64,000 bases of DNA from Agrocybe praecox (Eukaryota; Basidiomycota; Agaricomycetes; Agaricales; Agrocybaceae): assembly GCA_964017145.1 (NCBI GenBank), contig OZ024842.1, forward strand, positions 1,178,001 through 1,242,000. The letters are read 5' to 3'. The position numbers and the translations under genes were made by a program. Below are positions 1 through 11,480 of this stretch, piece by piece (the stretch's first letter is position 1; every line of letters starts with the position of its first letter). The notes below the pieces were generated by a model that saw only the letters and a list, made by a program, of their open reading frames with translations, was not told the origin of the DNA and did no database searches.

Positions 1-1050
1 TGAAACTACCATAACATATCGAGACAGCTAACTTGATGTAGTAGATTACGTGAGTATTGCACTGGATCGCACTTTGATGAGCGAAGCTGATTTGAATGTT
101 GGATACGCTCAATAATACCATAGCGAAGGACGACGAAGAACTAATCGTTAATACCCTTCAAGATAGCCATCCATCGCTCGTTTATATACCAGCTTCTTCA
201 TGGAAGGCTCCGAGCACCAGTGGGATATTCTCAGGGAGTTCAATACAGCAAGTAATGGCCCGCATTTTTCTAAGTCATTGTGTTCGTACCTACCGAGCTA
301 AACGGTCTATTTAGCGCTACCAAAGACTCTAGCGCCATAGCGAAATTTGCCTTTAGAGTGAGTCCCCTTGCTTTCACACCTGTGACTCATATCTTAATTT
401 AAGAAAAGGGCAAGTCAGCCCAGCATCGATCAGTTTTTGTCAAATCCAATCTTGGCTACCCATTCGCAGGAGACGCAATCGCACTTTACGGGCCTGTTGG
501 ACCAAGTTCTACGGAGAGATCTTCTGTTCGAATGGACAATAATAATCCGACTGTGTATTCCGCGAATAAACAAGCCTATAAATCTCCAGAAATACTCTTT
601 CATGCAGGGAATCTGGGTCCAGGGGAACACATGGCACTAGAAATTCAACCGTTTTGGGACAACTAGCCATTGACTATGCTACGGTATACACCACTGTGTG
701 TGTTGGGGGAAGGCAAGCTATACAACATCTTATCAAAACTGTAGAACTGACGCGAAGAACTAACGCAACAGTCTCATTGGTACTGCTGCACCTAATGTGA
801 TCAAAATACAAGAACAGTGAGCTTGATGTATCTCAACTCTCAACTGGATGACTAACATTTGGCATGCTAGTTATTTTAGGATTCCGACATGGAGCAATCG
901 TAGGAACATCGACGCGGCTTGCATGCATATATTTCTTCTAGCGACAAAGAAGACTAATCTACCATGAAAGACAGCCTCATCCTATCCTCCCCGACGCATC
1001 TACGATATATACACATCGAGGTTTCCCCTCCTTTTCGTTGCCCAATGACC
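1..1050 (+). pseudogene. Decayed, edge-truncated copy 1 of the two-repeat membrane-protein array
   Basis: The 5' part lies outside the window. The remains align with copies 2-7. A second-repeat start (DDEELIVN, about 135-170), a 43-nt exon at 315-357, a single-base exon at 409, and the GDAIALYGPVG block from 470 are all recognisable. Reading then fails. The frame runs into TAG at 664-666, while the expected continuation (GQLAIDYATVYT) lies in another frame, so there is a frameshift near 640-655. The transmembrane exon is shortened (GAIVG then LACIYFF), and the Trp before the RQRR anchor is a stop (TAG 939-941). The donor after about 250 is also poor. This is seen directly by comparison with the intact neighbours. 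The 3' boundary is approximate because no PPxY tail can be found. Confidence 0.8.
409..409 (+). other. One-nucleotide exon (G), copy 1
   Basis: Intron 358-408 ends in AG, and intron 410-469 starts GCAAGT and ends GCAG. The single G between them joins GA at 470-471 to make the Gly codon of GDAI. It survives in a copy that is otherwise dead. Confidence 0.65.
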
Positions 1051-1770
1051 CTTCTAAAATCAGGACTTCAATAGTTTCGTTATCGAGCTTTGCGACCAAT
1101 TTGCGACTCCATCCAATCTTTCCTACACTTTAAATTCACTGCCCTATCAAATATCAGTTGGTGCAAATACGCAACATGATGTAAATCAAAATCTCAACTT
1201 CACTGTAGCAGTCATGCTTATATAACCTTTGCAAGTAGATACCGCGCGTCTACGGCCAGTCTCAAGCCAAACGACACGTTGGAGCCCTTGCACTTGGCCC
1301 ATCATGACTAGAGGCAGGGCAAGCTGCCCTACCTCAGTACAGGGCGGGTTTGTAGATGAGTCGGATTTCAGTAGGATTTTTGTCTCACAGGTATACTATT
1401 TGATGGCATGGATCTTGTAATACTTTGATGATGGAAAATTAATCCGGGTCTGCCATTGTCATAGTCTCACAAGGCCCTGGAATACAACATATCTCGGTTG
1501 TACCCTTCCCGCTGATCGTAGACGCTTGATCGCGACGATAGCTCTTCTGCCGATACTTCTACTTGTAGCAGCGGTCTCCATTATGCGGGGCCTTCAAGCT
1601 TTGAGGCGATAGGAATCTAGTGTTGGAAACGGGCGTGTCAAGGTTTCTTGATGTCTCCACTTATATATCGAACAAAGGCAGCTCTCCAGATATCTTTCAA
1701 CCCCGACAATTTCATCCCACTGAACATTGACAGTGGACATACACCTTCTTTTCACTCTTCCTTCTCCAGT
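1051..1770. other. Spacer between array copies 1 and 2
   Basis: It holds no gene I can support. The short open frames here have no resemblance to the neighbouring family, and it probably includes the copy 2 promoter. Confidence 0.5.
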
Positions 1771-3413
1771 ATGCCGAAATTTAACATCACGTTGGAAGAC
1801 ACTTCTCCCATGATTCAATATTCCACAAACTGGCGAGCGGGTACTTCTGCCGACGATTCATCCGCTGACAAGTGAGTACCGAACTTGTTCGACTTCATCA
1901 TAATTTGAGTTCTTATCACGGTCCAAGATACTCCGAGAGTAGCTTCACGCTCACCGCGCAGAAGGGAGAGACCATGGAATTCGACTATTACGGCACAAGC
2001 ATCACATTATTTGGAGCAACGAGGGGGAATCACGGAGTGTATCAAGGACAGTTAGATGGCGGCTCTCTTTTCTCTGCAAATGGGTCAAGCATTACATCCG
2101 CCTTCAATCAGGTTTTATATACCGCCGATTCAACATTAGGCTCTCATAGCATGATAATCACCAATGGCGAAAATAGATTCTTCGACGCTGACTACGTAAG
2201 TAACACAACAAGTAATCTGTCATGCATTCACGAGTAGGGATCTGCGTGCTAAATCGTCGTTCTAGCTCATTTTCGAAACCAGCGTAGGCGGAGACGATGA
2301 AGAGTTGATCATCAACTTATTTGACGATAACCACCCATCTTTTGTCTACACACCGTCTTCTGCGTGGTATACAACGACGGATAAACTGGGGTGGTTTTCT
2401 GGAAGCACAGGGCAGTACGTACTTTACTAGTATTATGTTTTGGTCGGCTCTGCTTACCAAAAAAGAGGTAGTTTTGCAGCTGACTCGTCTGCGATTGCAG
2501 AGTTTACTTTTGAAGTAGGTTTATTGTTGTTTAATTCTTGCCGTTGACTCTAAGCTGCTCCAACTTTTCGTAGGGCAAGTGTCCTATAAAATCGCGATGA
2601 AACTGTTTACATCTTGTTGATATCAGGTTATAACTTCTAGGAGATGCTATTGCACTTTACGGCGCTGTCGGCCCTCAAGGAGCGGACTATTCCGCCCAGG
2701 TTGACTCCAAGAAACCACTCGGTTACTCAACAAAGAAGTCTTTCTACCGACCAAAGGAGGTAATTTTCTATGCCGGAAACCTTGGTAGCGGAAACCACAC
2801 CCTCAGAATCCAGCTCAATAGTACTTCTGCAAATTTTGGCGAACTCGGAATCGACTATGCAAATGTGTACACGACGTCGTCTTTAAGAGGAAGGTAAGTC
2901 ATCGTTGTTTCTCCTTGATGTTGGACTTAAAACAGCAACCTTCTTTATTAGTTTTCTTGGAAGTACATCTCCGAATGTATCCATTGGACGGTGCGTGTCA
3001 TACCCTATCCCGTATATGTACGAAATGCCTAATGCATCAACGCCACACATATGTATAGTGCGACCAAGACCCCAATCGGCATGATAGTCGCGCTGGCCAT
3101 GACCTCAACAATAGCGTTATGTGTGGCTCTGACTTTAATCTATGTGTTCAGGCGCTTCAGTCAGGAAAACTTGCGACTAAAGACTCGGATACACCATGCT
3201 CCGGTGTTACAATCTCCTTTGGGGGGGCTTATGTTGGGTCAAGGTATCTGATTACCCCAGGCTGGAAGTATGTATAGCGAGTACTGACAACCAGTCTCAG
3301 AGTCTGGTTTGTTATTTAGAGATCCTTCGACGTCCAATGGGTCTGCCGAGTTACGTACTGGAGAAAGTATAGACAGGAGTATACGATTACCACCACAGTA
3401 CAGTTTATTTTAG
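1771..3413 (+). CDS. Two-repeat single-pass membrane protein with PPQY tail, array copy 2
   Basis: Function is unknown. Exons are 1771-1871, 1928-2195, 2266-2414, 2472-2514, 2574, 2641-2893, 2952-2990, 3059-3243 and 3301-3413, giving 383 aa. Start MPKFNITLEDTSP matches the start of the sister copies. Repeat 1 (about 34-123) has the signature FYYGTS..LFGA.RGNHG.YQGQLDGG, ending DADY. Repeat 2 (about 124-280) has SSAIAEF, GDAIALYGAVGP, FYAGNLGSGNH and IDYANVYT. Both look like copies of one beta-sandwich, which is reminiscent of galactose-binding-like folds; that is inference. There is no signal peptide. One TM helix at about 290-311 is followed by RR, so the C-terminus should be cytosolic. The tail ends PPQYSLF, a PPxY motif that WW-domain ubiquitin ligases of the Rsp5 class can bind. 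The exon sum is divisible by three only if the single G at 2574 is included. Confidence 0.8.
2574..2574 (+). other. One-nucleotide exon (G), copy 2
   Basis: Intron 2515-2573 ends TAG, and intron 2575-2640 begins GCAAGT and ends CTAG. G plus GA at 2641-2642 gives Gly of GDAIALYG. Confidence 0.75.
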
Positions 3414-3868
3414 CCTACACGATAAATTGAGCGATGGTTTCTGTTGGCAGAACTATAGGCGTCGTGACAGGTACTCTCAGATTTTGAGGCCAATTGCTGG
3501 CAAGGCTGGTAGAAGGTTGGACAGCAATACTTTGCCTTAAGGGGATCGACAAATCTTGCCCCGTCCGGACTCCATTACCAATAAAACGAACGCCCAGAAG
3601 CTATGTAGTCCTGTAGATATGTTCTTAACTTCGGTTCTTCATTTTAGAAATCCCACCAAACAGCCACTATCGAAGAATGAGCGCCCAGATGGATCATGGA
3701 ATGATCCAAGGAATATCTATAATAATATCTTTACTACGAATGGATTGTTGCTCAGCGCAATATCTAGCTCTTTCAATAGTTTCAAGATGATCACGGACAT
3801 CGAAGTTCCCTTGTAATTGAAAGTGGTTGCCCATGATGAGTATGTATGGTAACTTGTACGACCGAGCA
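3414..3868. other. Spacer before LINE insertion
   Basis: No gene is supported. An 86-codon frame at 3556-3816 has no family resemblance and no splice-consistent neighbours. Confidence 0.5.
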
Positions 3869-3885
3869 CAATTGGAGCACAAGGA
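3869..3885 (+). repeat. Target-site duplication, left copy
   Basis: The 17 bases caattggagcacaagga occur here and again directly after a poly(A) tract, flanking the LINE fragment. Confidence 0.85.
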
Positions 3886-4287
3886 ATGTCGTCAGACGTA
3901 TGTGGGTAGCAGCAATGAACAAACGGCTACGAACAGAATGCCTATTGACAGATGTCCGGCGATTTGGAAAGAAAGCCCTAAAGAGGGCGTTGGTGGAAAA
4001 TACATGGTGGGCGGTTCTAAAAGACCGCCGTAACCTAGAGGACGACTGGGTGAGAAATACCGGGGTTTTAGTGGGTATCGACGAACGGCCACCGGGCCGA
4101 AACAGATGAAACCAAGAGTCCCACACTACTCCCTCCTAGGAGTGTGCGTAAATGCATTCCCCCGGTAGGTAGCTGACCAGCAGCGGGGACCCCAAAGTCT
4201 CCGTAAAACAGCTGGGGAAATCGTCTACCGCTGGTAGTCGACGACACCCATAAAAAGCTCCACAAAAAAAAAAAAAAAAAAAAAAAA
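3886..4287 (+). mobile_element. 5'-truncated non-LTR retrotransposon (LINE, probably Tad-like) with poly(A)
   Basis: The insert is 402 bp. It has an open C-terminal reading frame up to the stop at 4107-4109. Motifs such as LTDVRRFGKKALKR, TWW.VL and DDWVR.TGVLVGI look like the extreme C-terminus of basidiomycete LINE polyproteins; I know this from the families and have not searched it. A 3' untranslated stretch of about 155 bp follows, then 24 A residues (4264-4287). It is bounded by an exact 17-bp target-site duplication. Together these are the hallmarks of target-primed reverse transcription with heavy 5' truncation. The perfect duplication and the clean open end suggest a fairly recent insertion. 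Confidence 0.85.
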
Positions 4288-4304
4288 CAATTGGAGCACA
4301 AGGA
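4288..4304 (+). repeat. Target-site duplication, right copy
   Basis: It is identical over 17 bp to 3869-3885 and directly follows the poly(A) tract. Confidence 0.85.
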
Positions 4305-4652
4305 GCTGCGCACTCCTTTGCGGTGGCCGCCGTGCGCTGAAATTGGCATAGCCACAATGGTATCTCTGCAGGAAATCAACATCGACATCAAATCGACACC
4401 AGTTTCATCCAGAATCAACCTGATACAGGGTGCCTGACTCAAAACGAAGATAGCACCTCGCTATTTGGCAATGCAAGGGCTCGGCCATGAAAATCCCTCG
4501 CGTTCCAAGTTCTCTTCGGTTTAACCATCAACTCACTGGTAACAAGCAGCAGGACTGTATTAGCCGGTGTACTTTGGGGAACCAACGTACCGTCAATTTG
4601 TTATCGCTACAGATATATATCTCTTTCTGTGACTCATTTCAACCAGATACTT

Positions 4653-6439
4653 ATGCCCACATTCAACATCACCTTAGAGGACACCTCACCCTTAATTTCC
4701 TATTCCGCGAATTGGTTTCCCGGTACTTCCGGTGATTTATCGTTAGACAAGTGAGCATCGAATTTCATTTGCTCTCAATTAGAAGTACTAATCGACTTCA
4801 AGATATTCTGGTACTAGTTTCTCGGCAACCACATCACAAGGAGAGACCGCCGAATTCGATTTCTACGGGACAAGTATCACAATATATGGAGCGAAGAGGG
4901 CAAACCACGCGACATATACAGGACAATTAGATGACGGCCCTGTATTCACCGGAAATGGTTCGGTCAACCCAGACGCATTCAAGCAACCTTTATATACTGC
5001 GGATTCGACGTTAGGGTCCCATAGAATGACAATAACCAATGCCCAGGATTATTATTTTGACATTGACTACGTGAGTAGTCGATACTGCTAAAGCCTAGAC
5101 TGTTGTACTGAGCGGTTGCCTTAGCTCGTTTTCCAAACCAATGTGGGCCACGATGATGAGGGCTTAGTTGTTAACTCATTTGAAGACAATCATCCTTCTT
5201 TTGTCTATACACCACCTTCCGCGTGGTATACAGCGCTGGATGAAGTGGGGTGGTTTTCTGGAAGCACAGGACAGTATGTATCTTATTTATTCCTTTATGA
5301 ATTACAGTCATTTAAATCATACTTTTGAGTTTCACAAACCAATCTTCTGCCGGAGTACAATTTACTTTCGAAGTAAGTTTCGATTACAGCGAACTGATCG
5401 AGTCGCTTTACCCATTTCTCCCAGGGCAAGTAAATCAGATCCCGAACAAAAAATCCAAGGATCATTAATCCTCAGGGAACAGGCGATGCCGTCATGCTTT
5501 ATGGTGCTGTTGGCCCCCTAGGAGGAGAATACTCCGTGCAGATTGACAACAACAATAGCTTTACCTACTCGACGAAAAAATCGATCTTTCGACCAAAAGA
5601 GGTTATTTTTTACGCTGGAAATCTTGGTGCAGGCAACCATTCTTTACAAGTGCATCTTACTTCTCCAACCTTTGCTCAGCTTTCAATCGATTACGCCACT
5701 GTATATACCTCATCCTCGCTAGGAGGGAGGTAAGCCATCTATCTTCCTTATTTGATTTGAAAATTGACTAAATAAACCTTAATGTCTTTAGTTTTATTGG
5801 AGGCACACTTTCAAATGCTCTCATTAATCAGTACGTTCTCACATTCCGTCTACCTATACTACACATTCAAACGTTACATATAGCAATAGTGGAGAGCTCA
5901 AAATCCCAAATGGCTTCATTGCTGCGCTGAGTGCTACTTCGGGGCTTGCCTTGTTTTCAACGGTGGGGTTCATCTACATGTTTTGGCTCCGAAGACGGGA
6001 TATCTCTTCAAAAAAAGCGGATCCTACACTTCCAGTACGCTATACTTTGACACAAGGTATCTACTCAACTTTCTTTGAGTTACCACCGCTCGACAGTCCG
6101 ACAATTTTCACTAATCCATGATTTTTATTATCCATCAGCGCCGTCTCATTCAATATGGGGTGCCACTTCATCTAGCAGGCCGTCTCAAGCGGCAGTAGAG
6201 CCGGTAAGTTACATTCATGAACCATTACTTCCCACCCGCCGTACGCGAGTGTTAACGTTGACACTGCGTCGTAACAGACACAATCTAGATATTTGCCTCT
6301 GAGTAAACACATCGCTCTCGCAAATGCCCCCCCGCGCGCCCCGACGCGGTTGGAAATGCGCGATGGAGTCAGAATACTAGAAGTTCAAGAAAGAGAAGAA
6401 CCAGAAGTGAGTCCGCCCCAATACAGTGTAGGTCACTAG
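4653..6439 (+). CDS. Two-repeat single-pass membrane protein with PPQY tail, array copy 3
   Basis: Exons are 4653-4750, 4803-5070, 5125-5273, 5330-5372, 5425, 5483-5729, 5792-5830, 5884-6056, 6139-6203 and 6278-6439, giving 414 aa. Start is MPTFNITLEDTSP. Exons 2, 3 and 4 are 268, 149 and 43 nt, exactly as in copy 2. Repeat 1 carries FDFYGTS and YGAKRANHATY. Repeat 2 carries GDAVMLYGAVGP, FRPKEVIFYAGNLG and IDYATVYT. The TM helix at about 291-315 is followed by RRR. The cytosolic tail is longer than in copy 2, and its last exon ends SPPQYSVGH, so the PPxY motif is kept. There is no signal peptide. N-x-S/T sequons sit only in the part before the helix, consistent with an outside N-terminus. 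The ligand is unknown. Confidence 0.8.
5425..5425 (+). other. One-nucleotide exon (G), copy 3
   Basis: Intron 5373-5424 ends CAG. Intron 5426-5482 begins GCAAGT and ends ACAG. G plus GC at 5483 makes Gly of GDAVMLYG. Confidence 0.75.
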
Positions 6440-7546
6440 TACTTAGTTGTTAAGATAACTAAGAGCACTGTTGTTGATACATGATGATCTATTATCTCTA
6501 TGTATGCATAGAGCACTCTTGACTGAGATCCAGAGCCTTGGGAGACCGTGGAACATCAGCGGCCTCGAACTAACTTCTGCCACCATATACACGGTATCGA
6601 ACACGGAAAACAGGATCAGAAACCCGATAAAATTAGCAAGCGTGCTACATAGTAGTAGTAATAGTCCCGTAAATAGCTAAACCCACACCATGCGGGGGTA
6701 ATGGTTGAATGAAGATTTCATTTAGATTTATATTGCGTCGATATGAAGAGGCTGTCAGGACTAACTTCCAAGTGAACCGAAACAAAGACCAGCATCAAGC
6801 GGAGTCTGAAAATTTTTAAACAGTGCTCTCGGCATGCAAATGATTCATTGTTACTTCATGCCACCAAGCGTCTTTTCCTTTCCAAGGACAGCCCGTTCAC
6901 AGTTGAACGTTGAATATCAATGTCAACCGCTATATAATGACTTGCCGAAAATTACGCCAGTTCCACGACCACCCAAGAATAAAGCTTCAGATGGTGTTGA
7001 CATGATGGGCCGATGGCGTTGCTCAAGGTATATGGGAGCATCAGCAGTCAAATTCAAATTCAAAACGCAGGGCAAAATTAACTTCGACGGGCACCCCGGG
7101 CTGTAAATGAAGACCACGATTATCTTGCTACCGAAACATTCAGCCATGCAACATCGACTATTGAACAAAACGAGGTATTCATTACGGTGTATGTGTTCTG
7201 TGTGTTAACTAGGTCGCAAAAATGCGGATGGCTCTTGACGCGCTTGGAAATTGGAATATACTGTAAGCCAATGTTCTCCTGAGCCTGCGGTTTGATGGCG
7301 TTCGTGAGAAAGCCGAACATCGCAGTTTCTTAAAGTTAAAATCATCATATGTCGGTGGACTCTATATGTAGCTACTACAAGGCTGCCACTATCCCCCGTG
7401 CTCTCTTTTCTTGTCCTCGCCTACGATCAACAGCGCTCAGCGGTCAAAAGTCACGGCGCTTGACCTGGCCAACTATTCGCGCGAACGTAGTGTGAAGTCG
7501 AGATACAACATAAAGCCACTTTTCTTCGACTTGTTCCTCGATACTT
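6440..7546. other. Spacer between copies 3 and 4
   Basis: About 1.1 kb with no supported gene. A 90-codon frame at 6834-7106 resembles nothing I know. The sequence gatacttatgcc around the start codon is shared with copy 3, so the proximal promoter was duplicated with the gene. Confidence 0.5.
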
Positions 7547-9348
7547 ATGCCTATATTCAACATCACCCTAGAAGACACTTCGCCATTACTTCGCTATTCC
7601 ACCAACTGGCGAGCAGGTACTTCGGCCGATGATTCATCTGCAGACCAGTGAGCATTGACTTTGATCGGCTTGTGCGGGATTTGAGTACTCACCACCGTTC
7701 AAGATACTCTGAGAGTAGCTTCACGCTCACCGCGCAGCAGGGAGAGACGATGGAATTTGACTTCTACGGCACAAGCCTCACACTATTTGGATCAAAGAGG
7801 GGGAATCACGGAGTGTATCAAGGACAGTTGGATGGCGGCTCTGTGTTCTCTGGAAACGGTTCGGCCAGCACATTTGCGTTCAAACAACCCCTATATACCG
7901 CCAGTTCAACATTGGGTTCTCATAGCATGGTAGTTACGAACCAACAAAATACGTTCTTTGATGTTGACTATGTGAGTAATAAGTAAATGTTAAGAGCAAC
8001 CGTCGTTTTGTTGAACTATTGTGCGGCTAGGTTATTTTCCAAACCTCTGTCGGTCGAGATGACGAAGACTTAATTGTTAACTCGTTTGAAGATGATCATC
8101 CGTCTTTCGTCTATACACCAGCCTCCGCATGGTATACAACAACCGATACAGTGGGATGGTTTTCCGGGAGCACTGGACAGTGCGTATCATACTATCTTAT
8201 TCTATTTCTGTTAAATAATCACGATAACCTTTTAGTTTCACGAACCAAACGTCCGCCATAGCTCAGTTCAATTTCCAAGTAAGTACTGCCTCCATCAGAC
8301 ATCGAAATATCTTAATCTAGTATATCCTAGGGCAAGTTCAGCATAAAGTTATACTCACGTCTTGCTAATGCCCTAAGATTGATAGGTGATGCAGTCGCAC
8401 TCTATGGCGCTGTTGGCTCCAACGGAGCAGAATACTCCGTCCAGGTTGACAAGAATAACAGCCAGATCTACAATGCCAAAAAATCCTTCTTCCGACCAAA
8501 GGAGGTGCTTTTTTACGCCGGAAATCTTGGTTCCGGTAATCATTCTCTACAAGTGCAGATTAATTCTGCAGCTTTGGCTGAGCTATCAATTGATTATGCC
8601 ACTGTGTACACAACGTCTTCATTGGGAGGGAGGTGGGCCCTCTAATCTCCACTATTCTTTGACAATAAATTAACATTCACCGTTGTCTATGTCGATAGTT
8701 TCTTGGGAGTTACACCTCCGAGTATTGATATTATCACTGGACAGTGCGTTTTCATATCGCGTCTGCTTTATTTAAACATTCCGACACTATACACAGCGAG
8801 GCCAAAACCCCGACTGGTATTATAGCAGCGCTAGCCGTCACTTCAGCCCTCGCTTTGATTTCAACACTGGCTTTCATCTTTATTTTTTGGCGACAACGAC
8901 GAGAACGCTCATCACTCAAAGCTATCCCTGTACCTCCCATGGGTCACAATCTGACACAAGGTATTTTACTCAACTTTACCTGGTCTGCACTGCCCAGTGC
9001 TAAGAACAACTTTTAGCACCACCTGTTTCTGTTTTGCCATCCACACAATTTCCCAGTCCTACAACCACTACAGGATTGTCGTATACTTCGCCCTCGGTTC
9101 CTTCGACGGTAGGCCCTTCATCTAGCGTGTCATCTGGCGGGGCAGTAGCAGCAGTGAGTAGTGTCTGATGTTCAAAATAAATCTGTCAGCTCAATATTAA
9201 TTCTACGAAATAGTCGTCGTCTGGATATATGCCCCAAGGTAAACGTAATGCCGCCATGCTTGCGATGTCTGATGCCAATGATGGAGTGTACCCTGGAGAA
9301 AGAAGGATTACGAGAGAAATCAATCCACCACAGTACAGTGTAGGTTAG
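7547..9348 (+). CDS. Two-repeat single-pass membrane protein with PPQY tail, array copy 4
   Basis: Exons are 7547-7647, 7704-7971, 8031-8179, 8236-8278, 8331, 8386-8632, 8699-8743, 8797-8960, 9017-9153 and 9214-9348, giving 429 aa. Start is MPIFNITLEDTSP. Exon 2 is nearly identical to that of copy 2 over long stretches while the adjoining introns differ more, which suggests recent duplication or conversion. Repeat 2 has GDAVALYGAVG, FRPKEVLFYAGNLG and IDYATVYTTSSLGGR. The TM helix at about 291-315 ends in WRQRRER. The tail is Ser/Thr/Pro-rich and then ends INPPQYSVG. The last exon is read in a different frame from the longest open frame of that segment; the PPQY frame is the one that keeps the total divisible by three. 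Confidence 0.8.
8331..8331 (+). other. One-nucleotide exon (G), copy 4
   Basis: Intron 8279-8330 ends CTAG. Intron 8332-8385 begins GCAAGT and ends ATAG. G plus GT at 8386 makes Gly of GDAVALYG. Confidence 0.75.
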
Positions 9349-9643
9349 CAATTACCCAATGTTAATACGTATGGAGCGTGGATAATGGAGGTCCGGAGAC
9401 TCGGGTTTCGAGGTGATAGTGATATTTTTAGACATCATGATCAGCGCATCCCTCAGATGCCCAGCTTATTCTTTACACATATTCATTGAGCCTGAAGTTC
9501 CTTTCATCATTACAATATGGCATGTTTCGAGTTTATATAATCGTACGTATGATTTCAAGCTCAATCGTCGACGGCCACCGCATCTTTCTTTCGTTTCAAC
9601 ATCATATCCAGCATAATAGAGAAGTCCTAACTTATCGAAAGCG

Positions 9644-11480
9644 ATGCCCTCTTTCACAATTACTCTGGAGGATACCTCGCCTCTGATTCGGTATTCCTCA
9701 AACTGGAGTGCTGGCAGTGCTGGGGATAACCAACTTGACCAGTGAGTACCTTTTACAGTTTTTTCAAGTCAGATACTGAGATGACACGAATGGCATATAC
9801 TAGGTACTCAGAGAAAAGCTTTATGCTTACTCAAAAGCAAGGCGAGGCCATGTCCCTTGATTACTATGGTACCGACGTTACTGTGTTCGGCGCGAAACGC
9901 TTCAATCATGGAAAATATCAGGCTCAGTTGGATGGCGGATCCGTATCAACGGCAAATGGGGTATCATCCGACGCTCTCTTCAACCAAGTTATGTATAAGA
10001 GCAGTGGTGCGTCTCTTGGGAAGCATACCGTCACGGTGACGAATGGCGAGAATCTCTTCTTTGATGTGGACTATGTAAGTAATTCAAAAATATTATCACT
10101 ATTTCGTGTCTCTTGCATTCTATCATTTGTGCTAAAGGAAAGGTGTAAAGATCACATTTCAAACCAATATTGGCCAGGACGGCGAAGAGCTTATCGTTAA
10201 TACGTTCCAAGATAATCATCCTTCCTTTACTTACAGTCCTTCGTCATCGTGGGGGCAGCCTGGAGATCGAGTTGGATGGTTCTCGGGCAGCACGGGACGG
10301 TAAGTGCTAGTTGGGCCTGGGGATTGCTTTTCGGGAGTTCTTGTTCTTATACACTTGTCCAGCCTCACCACTGATGCGTCCGCTATCGCCAAGTTTCTTT
10401 TCCAAGTACGTTTTTTTATTATCAGAATTTTTGTAGCTCAGGGATAATTAATAAATCAACAATTTACAGGGTGGGAATCATGTGAGGCCGTATGGATGAA
10501 AGCTAATCAACAGAACAGGGGATGCTATTGCGCTATACGGATCCGTTGGACCAAGTGCAACAGATAAATACTCAGTACAGATCGACAACCAAAGTCCGAC
10601 CGTGTATTCAGCCAAATCACAGTTTTACAAGCCACAAGAGGTATTGTACTACGCCGGAAATCTTGGTACAGGGAATCACACTTTGCAAATACAAATAACC
10701 TCTTCGTCCCTGGGGGAACTCGCAATTGACTATGCGGACGTATATTCGACACCGTCGTTGGGCGGAAGGTGAGATCTTTGTTGAGACATATACTCGAAAT
10801 GTGAACTGATTGTTTACCAGCTTTCAATTCTCGAGCGCCGGCACCGGTACTACGACTGGCACCGGCTCGTGAGTACTGGGTCCTGAGAACATGCCGCGAA
10901 TGTTTTTCTGACTTTTTTTGTCACAGGACAAGCGTAACCGTCAAATCAACGCCCAAAGGTGTTATCGCCGGGCTTGCGGTGACTTCGGCCATTGCTTTAA
11001 TAGCCACGCTGGCTTGTATGTATCTGCTTTGGCGTCAGAGAAGAAACGATTCTGTCACGGAGAAACAGGCCGCAGCTCTTCCGAGTAGTTCGAACATGGC
11101 ACAAAACAATCGTAATAATTTATATACTGCTCATTTTTTTGTCCTAATTTTGACGCGTCAAACAGAAATCTACGCGCCTACAAATGTATCTGCTTCTGCC
11201 ACTGGGAGCAATTATCCTATTGTGAACGTAGGCTCGTCTTATGCACTGTCAGGTCCCCCTTCAAATACAGCTGCGTCAAATGCGTCATTTGCTACTGGTA
11301 CATCTCCGGTAAGGTTTCATCGTACTTCGTTGTCGCGCCATAAGTTTGCTCAAACGATGACAGTCGACCCACTACACATCGGGTTATCTTCCGCAGGGCA
11401 AACGAAACCTGGAAATGAGCAGAAACCTTGCTGCAGAAGGCGAGATCCCCATGGCGCCTCCCCAGTATACGATGGGATAG
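9644..11480 (+). CDS. Two-repeat single-pass membrane protein with PPQY tail, array copy 5
   Basis: Exons are 9644-9741, 9804-10074, 10151-10299, 10363-10405, 10470, 10519-10768, 10821-10868, 10927-11111, 11166-11308 and 11397-11480, giving 423 aa. It is more diverged from copies 2-4 but has the same exon plan. Repeat 1 has LDYYGTDVTVFGAKRFNHG. Repeat 2 has GDAIALYGSVGPS, YKPQEVLYYAGNLG and LAIDYADVYS. A short Thr/Gly linker precedes the TM helix (about 298-320), which ends in LLWRQRRN. The intron 11112-11165 is 54 nt and stop-free, so its retention would keep the frame and add 18 residues. The final exon ends MAPPQYTMG and keeps a GKRN element shared with copy 4. The second intron around the one-base exon is only 48 nt. 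Confidence 0.8.
10470..10470 (+). other. One-nucleotide exon (G), copy 5
   Basis: Intron 10406-10469 ends CAG. Intron 10471-10518 begins GTGGGA and ends ACAG. G plus GG at 10519 makes Gly of GDAIALYG. Confidence 0.75.

Noticed and set aside
410..469. Reading the second intron of the split-Gly pair as coding
   Set aside because: Where checked (copies 3, 4 and 6) translation through this segment meets a stop, and it has no counterpart in copies 8 and 9.
358..469. Programmed frameshifting instead of a one-base exon
   Set aside because: Both flanking segments have good donor and acceptor sites in every copy, and the sequence at the join is not a slippery site. Splicing is simpler.
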